Part shown: piece after piece, positions 18,586 through 28,665 of the stretch
Numbering within the stretch: the stretch's first letter is position 1
How the letters are laid out: every line of letters begins with the position of its first letter
From: Leisingera daeponensis DSM 23529
GTDB taxonomy: Bacteria; Pseudomonadota; Alphaproteobacteria; Rhodobacterales; Rhodobacteraceae
NCBI RefSeq assembly: GCF_000473145.1
Contig: NZ_KI421502.1
Span: forward strand, 38,218 to 102,217
Length of the DNA stretch: 64,000 bases
Direction: 5' to 3'
Program-made: the position numbers and the translations under genes
The notes under the pieces: model-generated
What the model saw: the letters and a program-made list of their open reading frames with translations, nothing else
Database searches by the model: none
What the model was told of the DNA's origin: nothing

Positions 18586-20007
18586 ATGGCTCAGGAGCAT
18601 CCCATTTACGGCCGGATCGACGGCCCCATCGTGATCATCGGCTTCGGTTCGATCGGCAAAGGCACGCTGCCCCTGATCGAACGCCATTTCGAATTCGATG
18701 CCGCCAAGCTGACGGTGATCGAACCCGACGCCGCCAAGGCGAATTTCCTGCGCCAGCACAGCATCAACCACCTGCAGGTCGCGCTGACGCCGGACAACTA
18801 CAGGGAGGTGCTGGGCGGCCTGTTTGCCGAGGGCAAGGGGTTTTGCGTAAACCTGTCGGTGGACACCTCGTCGCTTGAGCTCATGACCTTCATGCGGGAG
18901 CTGGGCGTGCTGTATATCGACACGGTGGTGGAGCCCTGGGCGGGCTATTATTTCGGCACCTCCGACAATGCGGCCCGCACCAATTACGCGCTGCGCCAGG
19001 CGGTCAGGGATGAAAAGGCGCGCAACCCCGGCGGCACCACCGCTGTCAGCTGCTGCGGCGCCAATCCCGGCATGGTCAGCTGGTTCGTCAAGGAGGCGCT
19101 GCTGACGCTGGCCCGCGACACCGGCCGCGAGGTTGAGACCCCCGCCAGCCGCGAGGGCTGGGCGCGGCTGATGCAGTCGCTGGGCGTCAAGGGCGTTCAC
19201 ATCGCCGAACGGGATACCCAGGCCCGCCGGGTGCCGCGCGCCCGCGGCACCTTCGTTAATACCTGGTCGGTCGAGGGCTTCATCGCAGAGGGCTTCCAGC
19301 CTGCCGAGCTGGGGTGGGGCACCCATGAAACCTGGTTCCCGGAGAACGGCCACCGCCAGGACAGCGGCTGCCAGGCCGCCATCTGGCTGGAACGTCCGGG
19401 CGCGATCACCCGGGTGCATACCTGGTGCCCGACGCCGGGGCCGCAGTTCGGCTTTCTGGTCACCCATAACGAGGCGATCTCGATCTCGGACTATTACACC
19501 GTCGGAGCGGGGGCTGATCCGGAGTACCGCCCGACCTGCCACTATGCCTATCACCCCTGCGACGACGCGGTGCTGAGCCTGCATGAGCTGTTCGGCTCCG
19601 GCCAGCAGCAGGAGCGGCACCACATCCTGACGGAGGATGAGATCATCGAGGGCATCGACGAGCTGGGCGTGCTGCTTTACGGCCATGAAAAGAACGCGCT
19701 CTGGTTCGGCTCCCGGCTGTCGAACGAGGAGGCCCGCGACCTGGCGCCCTATCAGAACGCGACCGGGCTGCAGGTCACCTCGGCGGTGCTGGCAGGCATG
19801 GTCTGGGCCCTGGAAAACCCCGAAGCGGGGATCGTCGAGACGGACGAGATGGACCACGCCCGCTGTCTTGAGGTGCAGCGCCCGTATCTGGGCCCGGTGG
19901 AGGCGCATTACACCAGCTGGACACCGCTGCAGGACCGCTGGGCGCAGTTCCCGGAAGATATCGACGAAAGCGATCCCTGGCTGTTCCGGAACGTGCTGGC
20001 GAGCTGA
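18586..20007 (+). CDS. hss: Homospermidine synthase
   Basis: A 473-residue bacterial homospermidine synthase that condenses two putrescines (or putrescine with spermidine) to homospermidine in an NAD+-dependent reaction. The Rossmann motif GFGSIGKGTLP is near residues 15-25, and the protein keeps family features such as NLSVDTSSLELM, VEPWAGYYFG and CCGANPGMVS. ATG 18586 (MAQEHPIYGRIDG) is chosen because GGAG lies six bases upstream; ATG 18574 and a frame open to 18520 are alternatives. Homospermidine is a common polyamine in alphaproteobacteria. A stable hairpin follows. Confidence 0.93.
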   Translation: MAQEHPIYGRIDGPIVIIGFGSIGKGTLPLIERHFEFDAAKLTVIEPDAAKANFLRQHSINHLQVALTPDNYREVLGGLFAEGKGFCVNLSVDTSSLELMTFMRELGVLYIDTVVEPWAGYYFGTSDNAARTNYALRQAVRDEKARNPGGTTAVSCCGANPGMVSWFVKEALLTLARDTGREVETPASREGWARLMQSLGVKGVHIAERDTQARRVPRARGTFVNTWSVEGFIAEGFQPAELGWGTHETWFPENGHRQDSGCQAAIWLERPGAITRVHTWCPTPGPQFGFLVTHNEAISISDYYTVGAGADPEYRPTCHYAYHPCDDAVLSLHELFGSGQQQERHHILTEDEIIEGIDELGVLLYGHEKNALWFGSRLSNEEARDLAPYQNATGLQVTSAVLAGMVWALENPEAGIVETDEMDHARCLEVQRPYLGPVEAHYTSWTPLQDRWAQFPEDIDESDPWLFRNVLAS

Positions 20008-20012
20008 CCGCG

Positions 20013-20039
20013 CGGCGGCGCGCCACAGGCGCGCCGCCG
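20013..20039 (+). terminator. GC-rich hairpin after homospermidine synthase
   Basis: CGGCGGCGCGC / GCGCGCCGCCG, 11-bp perfect stem with loop CACAG, 6 bp after the stop. There is no long U run, so it may act as an mRNA-stabilising 3' end or weak terminator. Confidence 0.55.
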
Positions 20040-20295
20040 GCTGTTCCTTGCCCGGCTGCCAGTCCCGCCACATCAGACAGGTATTGGCGCCCGGCGAGGC
20101 GAAAGACACCCTGAACTTGCGGTGATGCACCCGTCCCGCGTTGTGCAGGCGCATTGCGCTGGCCTCAAGGGCGGGGTGGCGTGTCTGGCCGCAAGCTGCA
20201 TCCCCGCGCCTGTGATATCCGGTCTGGCGTTCAAAGGTGTTTTGCTCATATTGAAATGAGGACCGCTCATCCGAACCACTTGCCAGGAGCTGCAG

Positions 20296-21210
20296 ATGTC
20301 GCGCCGCCATTACAACCTGCCGCCGCTCACCACGCTGGCCGCGTTCGAGGCGGCCGCCCGGCATCTGAGCTTCAAGAACGCGGCGCAGGAACTGTCCGTC
20401 ACCCCCGGCGCGGTCAGCCATCAGGTGAAGGCGCTGGAGGCGGAGCTGCAGGCGCCGCTGTTCCAGCGCAAGCACCGGGGCGTGGAGCTGACGGAGGAGG
20501 GGGAGGCGCTGTTTGAAACCCTGGCGTCGTCCTTTTCCAAGATCTCGCTGAGCCTCAAGACCATCCGCGACCGGCAGACCGGGGATACCGTGACCATCGG
20601 CTCGACCTCGGCTGTGGCGTCGCTGTGGCTGTCGCCCTCGGTGGTGCGGTTCTGGCGCAAGCATCCGGATGTGAACGTCAACCAGATCGTCAACGACCGG
20701 CCCCTGCGCAGTATGCCGGACGTGGATTTCTATATCCGCTACGGGCGCGAGCGGGACAGCCGCGTAGAGCAGACCGAACTCTACCGCGACCATCTGGTGC
20801 CGGTCGGCAATGCGGAGCTGGCGGGGAAGCTCACCGGCTGCCCGCTGGAGGAGCTGGCGCAGCAGCGGCTGTTGCATCTGGAGTCCGATGACAAGAGCTG
20901 GACCACCTGGGCCGACTGGTTCCAGCAGCTGGGCTATAGCGGCCCCATCGCGCCGGGCGTGCGGGTGAACAATTACGCGGTGGCGCTGCAGGCGGCGCAG
21001 GACGGGGTGGGGCTGGTGCTGGGCTGGCAGCGGCTGCTCAATCCCTTGCTGGCGGGCGGCCAGCTGGTGCCGATCGGGCCGCATGTGCTGGCGGCGCCGC
21101 ACGGGTTCCATCTGGTGGGCCGGCCGGACGCGGAACTGTCGGAATCCGCCCGTTTGCTGCGCAATTGGGTCATTGACGAGATCCATCAGGGATCAGGTGA
21201 GCTGATCTAA
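20296..21210 (+). CDS. LysR-type regulator, GcvA-like
   Basis: A 304-residue LysR regulator of the GcvA/AmpR-like group. The N-terminal HTH is LPPLTTLAAFEAAARHLSFK followed by NAAQELSVTPGAVSHQVKAL, and the effector domain follows (SVVRFWRKHPDVNVNQIVND). It lies 96 bp upstream of the Rieske gene in the same direction, so it is the likely regulator of that pathway and might be co-transcribed with it. The inducer is unknown. Confidence 0.9.
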   Translation: MSRRHYNLPPLTTLAAFEAAARHLSFKNAAQELSVTPGAVSHQVKALEAELQAPLFQRKHRGVELTEEGEALFETLASSFSKISLSLKTIRDRQTGDTVTIGSTSAVASLWLSPSVVRFWRKHPDVNVNQIVNDRPLRSMPDVDFYIRYGRERDSRVEQTELYRDHLVPVGNAELAGKLTGCPLEELAQQRLLHLESDDKSWTTWADWFQQLGYSGPIAPGVRVNNYAVALQAAQDGVGLVLGWQRLLNPLLAGGQLVPIGPHVLAAPHGFHLVGRPDAELSESARLLRNWVIDEIHQGSGELI

Positions 21211-21305
21211 TCCCAGCGCGAAAATTCCTGCTATTGAGTGAATCCGCTCTCTCCCTTCAATGGCGCAAAACGCGCACATCTTTTTCATGCCTTGGAGAGA
21301 CCCAG

Positions 21306-22460
21306 ATGAACAAGCATGACCCGCTTGCCGCGGTGATGGCTCCGGTCAACGTCGCAAACGGCCTGCCGAACGCCCATTACATCGACCCCGCCGTCTTTGC
21401 CGAAGAGAAGCGCTCGGTGCTGTTCAAGAACTGGTCGGGCATCGGCTTTGGCAAGGACGTGCCGGAGCCGGGCTATGCCAAGCCGGTGGATTTCCTTGGT
21501 ATGCCGCTCTTGATCGTGCGCGACAAGGACGGCGAGGTCGGCGTGTTTCAGAACACCTGCCGCCACCGGGGCATGATCCTGGTCGAGAAGCCCGGCAAGA
21601 TCCGCGGCGCCATCCGCTGCGCTTATCACAGCTGGTGTTATGGCCTTGATGGCCGCCTGGTCTCCACCCCCCACGTTGGCGGCCCCGGGAACAACAAGCA
21701 TGAAGATATCAAGCTGGACGAGCTGGGCCTGGTGCGCATCCGCTCGTATGTCTGGCGCGACGTGGTGTTTGTGAACGTCGACGGCACCGCGCCGGAGTTC
21801 GAGGAGGCCCATGCCGACCTGCTGGAGCGCTGGAAGGAGTTTGAAACCCCGGTGCATCACGGCGGCGCGGATTCCGGCTTCAAGCTGGAGGTGAAGACCA
21901 ACTGGAAACTGGCGGTCGAGAACTACTGCGAGAGCTATCACCTGCCCTGGGTGCATCCGGGCCTCAACAGCTATTCCCGGCTGGAGGACCATTACAACAT
22001 CGAGGTGCCGGGCAAGTATTCCGGCCAGGGCACCCTGGTCTACCGCCAGCTGAAGGGCGAAAACGGCGAGGTGTTCCCCGATTTCGAGGGTCTCAGCAGC
22101 AAATGGGACGAGGGCGGCGAGTATACCGCGGTTTATCCGAATGTGCTGTTGGGAGTGCAGCGCGACCATGCATTCGCGATCATTCTGGAGCCGGTCGACA
22201 CCGAGAACACTGTCGAGCACATCGAACTTTACTACGCCAAAACCCCGGAAGAGACCCCGGAGCTGGACAACCTGCGCACCGAGAATGCGAAGCTGTGGAA
22301 GACCGTGTTCGAGGAAGACGTCTTTGTCGTCGAGGGCATGCAGAAGGGCCGCCACGGCGAGCTGTTCGACGGCGGCCGGTTCTCTCCCGCGATGGACGGT
22401 CCGACCCATAATTTCCACGCCTGGGTGGCCGATCAGGTGACCAAAGGCCGCGAGGCATGA
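21306..22460 (+). CDS. Rieske non-haem iron oxygenase, alpha subunit, quaternary-amine type
   Basis: A 384-residue terminal oxygenase. The Rieske [2Fe-2S] ligands are C85-R-H87 and C105-A-Y-H108. The mononuclear iron site is in ENYCESYHLPWVH (205-217), with His212 and His217 as ligands. Position 209, the residue that bridges electron flow between subunits, is Glu, whereas classical aromatic dioxygenases have Asp (naphthalene dioxygenase D205). Glu here is known from carnitine monooxygenase CntA, so a small quaternary or tertiary amine substrate is likelier than an aromatic. No reductase is adjacent. It overlaps the aldehyde dehydrogenase by 4 bp. Confidence 0.88.
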   Translation: MNKHDPLAAVMAPVNVANGLPNAHYIDPAVFAEEKRSVLFKNWSGIGFGKDVPEPGYAKPVDFLGMPLLIVRDKDGEVGVFQNTCRHRGMILVEKPGKIRGAIRCAYHSWCYGLDGRLVSTPHVGGPGNNKHEDIKLDELGLVRIRSYVWRDVVFVNVDGTAPEFEEAHADLLERWKEFETPVHHGGADSGFKLEVKTNWKLAVENYCESYHLPWVHPGLNSYSRLEDHYNIEVPGKYSGQGTLVYRQLKGENGEVFPDFEGLSSKWDEGGEYTAVYPNVLLGVQRDHAFAIILEPVDTENTVEHIELYYAKTPEETPELDNLRTENAKLWKTVFEEDVFVVEGMQKGRHGELFDGGRFSPAMDGPTHNFHAWVADQVTKGREA

Positions 22461-23908
22461 GTGCCTTTCTGAAAGACGGGCTGGCCAGGAATTTCCTGGC
22501 CGGTGCCTGGGTCGAGGGCGACGGCGGTGCGCGCATCACCGTTGAGGACCCGGGCAACGGCCAGCACGTGGGCGACTGCGCGCTGGCGGGCGAGGAAACC
22601 CTGGCAAAGGCGCTGGAGGCGGCGCGGACAAGTTTCGAGCGCGGCGACCTGAGCGCCATGAAACCCGCCAGGCGCGGCCAGCTGATGCAACGCATCGCGG
22701 CGGAGATCCGGGGCATTGCGGATGAGGGCGCAGAGCTGTTGTGCCGGGAAAGCGGCAAGAGCCTGAGCGCGGCGCATGACGAGTTTGAAGAGGCCGCGCA
22801 GTATTTCGAATACTACGGCGGCATGGCCGACAAGATCGAGGGCAAGTCGATCCCGCTCGGCCCCGATTACGCCGACTACACGGTTTGTGAGCCTTACGGC
22901 GTTTCTGCCCAGATCGTGCCGTGGAACTTCCCGGTGTCGATTGCGGCGCGGTCGCTGGCGCCTGCGATGGCGGCGGGCAATTCGGTGATCATCAAGTCGC
23001 CGGAACTGGACCCGATGGCGTTGGCGATGCTGGGCGTGGCGCTGGAACGTGCCGAAGTTCCCGCAGGCACGGTGTCGATCCTGAACGGTATCGGCGCGGA
23101 CCTGGGCGCGCGGCTGGTGGAAAGCCCGGCGGTGGATCAGATCGTCTTCACCGGTTCGGTCCCGACCGGCCAGGCGATCCTGCGTGCCGCTGCAAATCCG
23201 GTGACGCCCGCGCTGATGGAGCTGGGCGGCAAATCCGCTGCGGTGGCCTTTGAGGACGCCAATCTGGACACGCTGATGTCCAGCTTGCAAAGCGGTATCT
23301 TCTACAACGCGGGTCAGGTCTGCTCTGCCATGTCGCGGGTGCTGGTGCACCGGTCGATCTATGGCGAGGCGGTGGAGCGTGCCGCCGCGCTGGCAAACGG
23401 CCTCAGCGTCGGGCATGGCTTGGAAAACCCGGGCCTGACCCCGGTGATCTCGGCCCGGCAGCTGGACGGCATCGAGACCCTGACCGCCACCGCCCGCCAA
23501 AGCGGCGCGCGCGCCGCCTCGGGCGGTGCCCGGCTGGAGCGTGAGGGGTATTTCATGGCGCCGACCATCCTGGCGGATGTGGACCCGGCAGCCCGGGTGG
23601 CGCAGGAGGAGATTTTCGGCCCCGTCACCTGCTTCACGCCCTTCGATACGGAGGCCGAGGCGATTGCCATGGCCAACGGCACCGAGTTCGGGCTGGTGGC
23701 CGGCGTCTTCACCCGCGATCTGGCGCGGGCGCACCGGGTGGCGAACCGTCTGCGGGCCGGACAGGTGTTCGTGAACGAATGGTTCGCGGGCGGCATCTCC
23801 ACCCCGTTCGGAGGGGTCGGCAAATCGGGCTTCGGGCGCGAGAAGGGCTTGGAGGCGCTGTATAACTACGTGCGCACCAAGAACATCGCGATTTCGCTGA
23901 AGGGCTGA
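22457..23908 (+). CDS. NAD(P)+-dependent aldehyde dehydrogenase
   Basis: A 483-residue ALDH-superfamily enzyme with catalytic Cys289 (NAGQVCSAMS), general base Glu255 (MELGGKSAAV) and the PWNFPV cofactor-binding region. It begins inside the Rieske stop (ATGA), so it presumably oxidises the aldehyde released by that enzyme's N-dealkylation or hydroxylation, as in choline-betaine aldehyde or carnitine-malic semialdehyde routes. The precise aldehyde cannot be read from sequence. Confidence 0.92.
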   Translation: MSAFLKDGLARNFLAGAWVEGDGGARITVEDPGNGQHVGDCALAGEETLAKALEAARTSFERGDLSAMKPARRGQLMQRIAAEIRGIADEGAELLCRESGKSLSAAHDEFEEAAQYFEYYGGMADKIEGKSIPLGPDYADYTVCEPYGVSAQIVPWNFPVSIAARSLAPAMAAGNSVIIKSPELDPMALAMLGVALERAEVPAGTVSILNGIGADLGARLVESPAVDQIVFTGSVPTGQAILRAAANPVTPALMELGGKSAAVAFEDANLDTLMSSLQSGIFYNAGQVCSAMSRVLVHRSIYGEAVERAAALANGLSVGHGLENPGLTPVISARQLDGIETLTATARQSGARAASGGARLEREGYFMAPTILADVDPAARVAQEEIFGPVTCFTPFDTEAEAIAMANGTEFGLVAGVFTRDLARAHRVANRLRAGQVFVNEWFAGGISTPFGGVGKSGFGREKGLEALYNYVRTKNIAISLKG

Positions 23909-23911
23909 GCG

Positions 23912-24151
23912 GTGGAGCGCGCAGACCTCGACCGGGCGCTTCTGCAGGCGCATGAGGACAAGGAAAGCGCCGCGCTGGTCCGGCTCTATACGCTGGCCGG
24001 CGATCAGGCGGAGGACGCGGGCAATATCGACGCCGCCTGCTTTTACCTGACGCACGCCTTTGTCTTTGCGCTGGAGGCCGGGATGCCGGAGGCGAAGGCG
24101 CTGAACCGCCGCCTGGCGGCGCGGGACCGGGCGCATCCGCTGGAGCTGTGA
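23912..24151 (+). CDS. Small helical (TPR-like) protein
   Basis: A 79-residue protein with GTG start three bases after the ALDH stop. It consists of two antiparallel helix pairs resembling tetratricopeptide repeats (ALVRLYTLAGDQAEDAGNID, then AACFYLTHAFVFALEAGMPE). It is probably co-transcribed with the oxygenase and ALDH. Function unknown; an adaptor or assembly role is possible but unsupported. Confidence 0.6.
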   Translation: MERADLDRALLQAHEDKESAALVRLYTLAGDQAEDAGNIDAACFYLTHAFVFALEAGMPEAKALNRRLAARDRAHPLEL

Positions 24152-24192
24152 GACGGGTTTCAGACCGCTGTGCCTGCACAGGCACCGGTCTG

Positions 24193-24220
24193 TTTGGCCG
24201 GCAGGGGAGGGCCGGCCAAA
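24193..24220 (+). terminator. Hairpin after the Rieske-ALDH operon
   Basis: TTTGGCCGGC / GCCGGCCAAA, a perfect 10-bp stem with an 8-nt loop, 41 bp after the small gene. The 3' arm ends in AAAACAAC, so on the minus strand it would carry a U run; on the plus strand it is a 3'-end hairpin. Confidence 0.6.
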
Positions 24221-24658
24221 ACAACTCGCGCCGCGGCAGGTCAGGGCGTGATCCGCAGCACCACCGCCGAGGGCAGCCTGAGGGGCGGGCCGGGGCGGCT
24301 GAATACGCAGTATTTGGTAGAATCAGTTTCTACGGCCTGTTGAGACTGGCAGGCACGCAGGACCGCCCGGACGGCGCCTGCGGCAACAGTGTTGCCGTTT
24401 CCGCCTGTCCGCTTTGACGGTTTCCCGAAGCCCGTGAGCGCCAACAGGCTGATAAAAGCGCGGTATGCACAGGAAATTGGGGAACAGGCCGGGGGACAGA
24501 CTTGCCATTCGGTGCCGAATTTGATTCGAGTGCGCGGAAATCAGGACAGGCTGTGCAGGTGTGCGGAAAACGGCATTTTGTGCCTTTTCTTTGCCGCCGC
24601 TGCCGGAACGGGGTAAGAACCGCCTCGGGATTCGGCCTTGGAGGGACGTAGCGCAAAT
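24221..24658. promoter_or_regulatory. Non-coding leader region of the nqr operon
   Basis: About 440 bp with no supported gene; the frames that cross it lack start sites and family resemblance. ATTCGG-TG-CCGAAT (24507-24520) is an exact inverted repeat about 140 bp before nqrA and a possible operator. GGAGGG at 24640-24645 lies 13 bases before the nqrA ATG, a rather long spacing. Confidence 0.45.
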
Positions 24659-26002
24659 ATGAAGACATTTAACTTGAGAAAGGGGCTGGATCTGCCGGTG
24701 ACAGGCGCGCCGGAACAGACAATCCATCAAGGCCCCGCCATCACCTCGGTGGCCGTGCTGGGCCCCGACTATCTGGGTCTGAAACCCCGTATGCTGGTGC
24801 AGGAAGGCGATGCCGTCCAGCGCGGCACGCCGCTGTTCTGCCACAAGGACGCGGAGGAAGCCGTGATGGTGGCGCCGATGTCCGGCAAGGTCGTTGCGGT
24901 CAACCGCGGTGCGCGGCGGGTGCTGCAAAGCGTGGTGATCGAGGTTTCCGATGCCGCGGACAAGGGCGTCGATTTCTCCGCCGTTGGCGATGCAGACACC
25001 GCCGAGGGCCTGACCGCCAAGCTGTGCGCGGCCGGCCTGTGGTCCGCGTTCCGCACCCGTCCCTACTCCAAGATGCCGGTGCCGGGGTCCAAGCCCGAGG
25101 CGATTTTCGTGACCGCGATGGACAGCGAGCCGCTGGCCGCAGATGCCGCAGTGATCATCAATGACGCTGCCGAGGCGTTCGAGGTGGGCCTGAAGGCCGT
25201 GACCCTGCTGACCAGCGGCACCACCTTCCTGTGCCAGAAGGCAGGCGACAGCATTCCCGGCGCCGGTCTCGCCGGTGTGGAAGCGGCCGCCTTTGACGGG
25301 CCGCACCCCAGCGGCCTGGCCGGCACCCACATCCACTTCCTGCATCCGGTGCGCGCGGACGATCAGGTCTGGACCGTGTCCTATCAGGACGTGATCGCCA
25401 TCGGCCGCCTGCTGATGACCGGTCATCTGGACCCCTCCGTCGTGGTTGCGCTGGCCGGTCCCGCTGCGCGCGCGCCGCGTCTGGTCCGCACCGTGGCGGG
25501 CGCCTCCACCGAGGAGCTGACCCGCGGCGAGATCGCCGTGGACGGCCCGGTGCGGGTGATTTCCGGTTCGATCCTGTCGGGCCGCCATGCGGCGGGCCCG
25601 CTGGCCTATCTGGGCCGCTTTGCCCGCCAGGTCGCCATCATCGAGGAAGACCGCGAGCAGATCCCGATGGGCTGGATCCGCCCGATGCCCGGCAAATACG
25701 CCGTACAGCCGGTGCTGGGCTCTGCCCTCAGCCGCAAGCTGTTCAACCTGACCAGCAACCTGAATGGCGGCCGCCGGGCGATGGTGCCCACCGGCACCTT
25801 CGAGCGGCTGATGCCGCAGGACTACCTTCCGACGCAGCTGCTGCGCGCGCTGCTGGTGATGGACACCGACTCCGCTCAGGAGCTGGGCGCGCTGGAGCTC
25901 GACGAAGAGGACCTGGGACTCGTCGGCTTTGCCTGCCCGGCCAAGTACGAATACGGGCTGGCGCTGCGCGACTGCCTGACCAAGATTGAAAAGGAGGGCT
26001 GA
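24659..26002 (+). CDS. nqrA: Na+-translocating NADH:quinone reductase subunit A
   Basis: A 447-residue NqrA, the cytoplasmic subunit involved in ubiquinone interaction. It begins [20 protein letters not shown], typical of the family, and contains the biotinyl-like segment [16 protein letters not shown] and [13 protein letters not shown] 24659 is preferred over a TTG at 24638. It is the first of six contiguous nqr genes that build a sodium pump driven by NADH oxidation. Confidence 0.95.
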   Translation: MKTFNLRKGLDLPVTGAPEQTIHQGPAITSVAVLGPDYLGLKPRMLVQEGDAVQRGTPLFCHKDAEEAVMVAPMSGKVVAVNRGARRVLQSVVIEVSDAADKGVDFSAVGDADTAEGLTAKLCAAGLWSAFRTRPYSKMPVPGSKPEAIFVTAMDSEPLAADAAVIINDAAEAFEVGLKAVTLLTSGTTFLCQKAGDSIPGAGLAGVEAAAFDGPHPSGLAGTHIHFLHPVRADDQVWTVSYQDVIAIGRLLMTGHLDPSVVVALAGPAARAPRLVRTVAGASTEELTRGEIAVDGPVRVISGSILSGRHAAGPLAYLGRFARQVAIIEEDREQIPMGWIRPMPGKYAVQPVLGSALSRKLFNLTSNLNGGRRAMVPTGTFERLMPQDYLPTQLLRALLVMDTDSAQELGALELDEEDLGLVGFACPAKYEYGLALRDCLTKIEKEG

Positions 26003-26007
26003 GCCGG

Positions 26008-27216
26008 ATGGGATTGCGCAGCTTCTTTGACAGGATCGAACCGCATTTCGAGAAGGGGGGCAAATACGAAAAGCTCTTCCCCGTCTACGAGATGGTGGAG
26101 TCCTTCCTTTACACCCCGAAAACCGTCACCACCGTGGCGCCGCATGCCCGCTCCTACATCGATATGAAGCGGATCATGACCTATGTGGTGATCGCCACCA
26201 TCCCCTGCATCCTGTGGGGCATGTACAACACCGGCTTCCAGACCAACTCCGCGATTGCGATGCTGGGGGCGGATGCGGCCACCGGCTGGCGCGTTGCGGT
26301 GCTGCAGGCGCTGGGGATTTCGCTGGATGCGTCGAACCCGCTGGCCAATATCGCGCACGGGTTCCTGTATTTCCTGCCGCTTTATATCGTGACGCTGGTT
26401 GCGGGCGGCATCTTCGAGGTGATCTTTGCCACCGTGCGCGGGCATGAGGTGAACGAGGGCTTCCTGGTGACCTCGATGCTGTACACGCTGATCCTGCCGG
26501 CCTCGACGCCGCTGTGGCAGGTGGCGCTTGGCATCATCTTCGGCGTGGTGATCGGCAAGGAAGTGTTCGGCGGCACCGGCAAGAACTTCCTCAACCCGGC
26601 GCTGACGGGCCGTGCGTTCCTGTATTTCGCCTATCCGGCCAATATGTCGGGCGACAGTGTCTGGACCCCGGTTGACGGCTTCTCCGGCGCGACCGCGCTG
26701 GGTGTCACGGCCGCTGACGGCGTGCAGGCGCTGGCCGCCAAGGGCATCGAATGGTCGGACGCCTTCATCGGCACCATTCAGGGCAGCTTTGGCGAGACGT
26801 CGACGCTGGCCTGCGCCATCGGCCTGGCCTTCCTGCTGGCGACCAAGATCGCCAACTGGCGCCTGATCGCGGGCTGCCTGGGCGGCATGATCGGCTTCTC
26901 GGCGCTGCTGAACCTGATCGGGTCCGACACCAACCCGATGTTTGCGATGCCGTGGTACTGGCACCTGGTGCTGGGCGGCTATGCCTTTGGCCTGGTGTTC
27001 ATGGTGACCGAACCCGTTTCGGCCAGCCACACCAACGCGGGCCGCTACATCTACGGTGCGCTTATCGGCGTGATGGTGGTGCTGATCCGGGTGCTGAACC
27101 CGGCCTTCCCGGAAGGCATGATGCTGGCGATCCTGTTCGGCAACGTCTTTGCGCCGCTGATCGACTACTTCGTCGTGCAAGCAAACATCAAACGGAGGGC
27201 GCGCCGCCATGGCTGA
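26008..27216 (+). CDS. nqrB: Na+-translocating NADH:quinone reductase subunit B
   Basis: A 402-residue membrane subunit with about ten helices. The flavinylation motif DGFSGAT (223-229) carries Thr229, to which ApbE attaches FMN. It has [18 protein letters not shown], characteristic of the NqrB/RnfD family. It begins 5 bp after nqrA and overlaps nqrC by 8 bp. Confidence 0.95.
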   Translation: MGLRSFFDRIEPHFEKGGKYEKLFPVYEMVESFLYTPKTVTTVAPHARSYIDMKRIMTYVVIATIPCILWGMYNTGFQTNSAIAMLGADAATGWRVAVLQALGISLDASNPLANIAHGFLYFLPLYIVTLVAGGIFEVIFATVRGHEVNEGFLVTSMLYTLILPASTPLWQVALGIIFGVVIGKEVFGGTGKNFLNPALTGRAFLYFAYPANMSGDSVWTPVDGFSGATALGVTAADGVQALAAKGIEWSDAFIGTIQGSFGETSTLACAIGLAFLLATKIANWRLIAGCLGGMIGFSALLNLIGSDTNPMFAMPWYWHLVLGGYAFGLVFMVTEPVSASHTNAGRYIYGALIGVMVVLIRVLNPAFPEGMMLAILFGNVFAPLIDYFVVQANIKRRARRHG

Positions 27217-28012
27217 TACCCAAAGCAAGGGCCTGATTGGCCGCTTCCTCGCCGCATCGCCGGATTCGGTTGGCAAGACCGTGTTCATCGCTGTTGCCGT
27301 CTGCCTGGTGGCCTCGATGATCGTGTCCACCGCCGCCGTGTCCCTGCGCCCGGTGCAGGAAACCAACAAGAAGCGCGACAAGCAGCTGAACGTTCTGCAG
27401 GTGGCTGGTCTCTATGAGCCGGGCCAGAATGTGGCCGAAGCCTTTGCCGCGTTCGAGCCGCAGGTGCTGGATCTGGAAACCAGCACCTTCACCGACCAGT
27501 TCGACGCGGCCACCTTTGACGGGCTGGCTGCTGCGCAGGACCCGGAGCTGAGCCGCGAGCTGGAGAACGACCCGGCCGGCATCGGCCGCCAGTCGCGCTA
27601 CAAGACCGTGTATCTGCTGCGCGAGGAAAACGGCGATCTGGACAAGGTGATCCTGCCGATCCACGGCTATGGCCTGTGGTCCACCCTCTATGGCTTCATC
27701 GCGGTGGAGGAGAACGGCAACGACATCTATGGCCTGCAGTTTTACCAGCACGGCGAAACCCCGGGCCTGGGCGCCGAGGTGGACAACCCGCGCTGGAAAG
27801 CGCTGTGGCAGGGCAAGAAGCTGTTCGATGAAGACGGCGATCTGGAGATCACCGTGTCCAAGACCGTGCCGGCCGCCGGCCGCGAGCATTATATCGACGC
27901 CCTTGCCGGTGCCACGCTGACCTCTGCCGGGGTCGACAACCTGGTGCGGTTCTGGATGGGCGAAGAAGGCTACGGGCCGTTCCTCAAGTCACTGCAAGCG
28001 GGAGAGTTCTGA
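27209..28012 (+). CDS. nqrC: Na+-translocating NADH:quinone reductase subunit C
   Basis: A 267-residue subunit with one N-terminal membrane anchor ([20 protein letters not shown]) and a periplasmic FMN-binding domain. The covalent FMN site is Thr236 in DALAGAT (230-236). The fourth residue of the ApbE motif is Ala where Vibrio NqrC has Ser; the Asp, Gly, Ala and Thr are kept. The stop overlaps nqrD by one base. Confidence 0.94.
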   Translation: MADTQSKGLIGRFLAASPDSVGKTVFIAVAVCLVASMIVSTAAVSLRPVQETNKKRDKQLNVLQVAGLYEPGQNVAEAFAAFEPQVLDLETSTFTDQFDAATFDGLAAAQDPELSRELENDPAGIGRQSRYKTVYLLREENGDLDKVILPIHGYGLWSTLYGFIAVEENGNDIYGLQFYQHGETPGLGAEVDNPRWKALWQGKKLFDEDGDLEITVSKTVPAAGREHYIDALAGATLTSAGVDNLVRFWMGEEGYGPFLKSLQAGEF

Positions 28013-28665
28013 TGTCCCAGAGCAAGAAAGACATGCTGATCGACCCGCTGGTCGACAACAACCCGATCACCCTGCAGGTGCTGGGCATCTGCTCGGCGCT
28101 GGCGGTGACCTCGTCGCTGCAGGTGGCCTTTGTGATGACGCTGGCGGTGACCTTCGTGACCGCGTTCTCGTCGATGTTCATCTCGATCCTCAGGAACCAG
28201 ATCCCGGGCTCGATCCGGATCATCGTGCAGATGGTGATCATCGCCTCGCTGGTGATCCTGGTGGACCAGGTGCTGAAGGCCTATGCCTTTGAGATTTCGA
28301 AAACCCTGTCGGTCTTCGTCGGCCTGATCATCACCAACTGCATCGTGATGGGCCGCGCCGAGGCGTTTGCGATGAAGAACCCGCCGGTCGCGTCCTTCAT
28401 CGACGGCGTGGGCAACGGCCTGGGCTACGGCCTGATCCTGATGCTGGTCGGTTTCATCCGTGAGCTGTTCGGCTCCGGCTCGCTGTTCGGCATCACCCTG
28501 CTGGAAACCGTGAACAACGGCGGCTGGTATGTCCCGAACGGTCTGCTGCTGCTGCCGCCCTCGGCCTTCTTCGTGATCGGCCTCCTGATCTGGGCCTTCC
28601 GCACCTGGAAGCCGAACCAGGTGGAAGAGCGTGAATACAAAATCCAAACCGTGGAGGCGCACTGA
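28012..28665 (+). CDS. nqrD: Na+-translocating NADH:quinone reductase subunit D
   Basis: A 217-residue six-helix membrane subunit of the NqrD/RnfE family. Conserved Cys27 (LGICSAL) and Cys110 (ITNCIVMG) supply half of the intramembrane iron site shared with NqrE. It is coupled to nqrC and nqrE by one-base overlaps. Confidence 0.95.
   Translation: MSQSKKDMLIDPLVDNNPITLQVLGICSALAVTSSLQVAFVMTLAVTFVTAFSSMFISILRNQIPGSIRIIVQMVIIASLVILVDQVLKAYAFEISKTLSVFVGLIITNCIVMGRAEAFAMKNPPVASFIDGVGNGLGYGLILMLVGFIRELFGSGSLFGITLLETVNNGGWYVPNGLLLLPPSAFFVIGLLIWAFRTWKPNQVEEREYKIQTVEAH

Noticed and set aside
24148..24417. Open frame of 89 codons before nqrA
   Set aside because: Arg/Gly-rich translation without family resemblance; it runs through a hairpin and the nqr leader.
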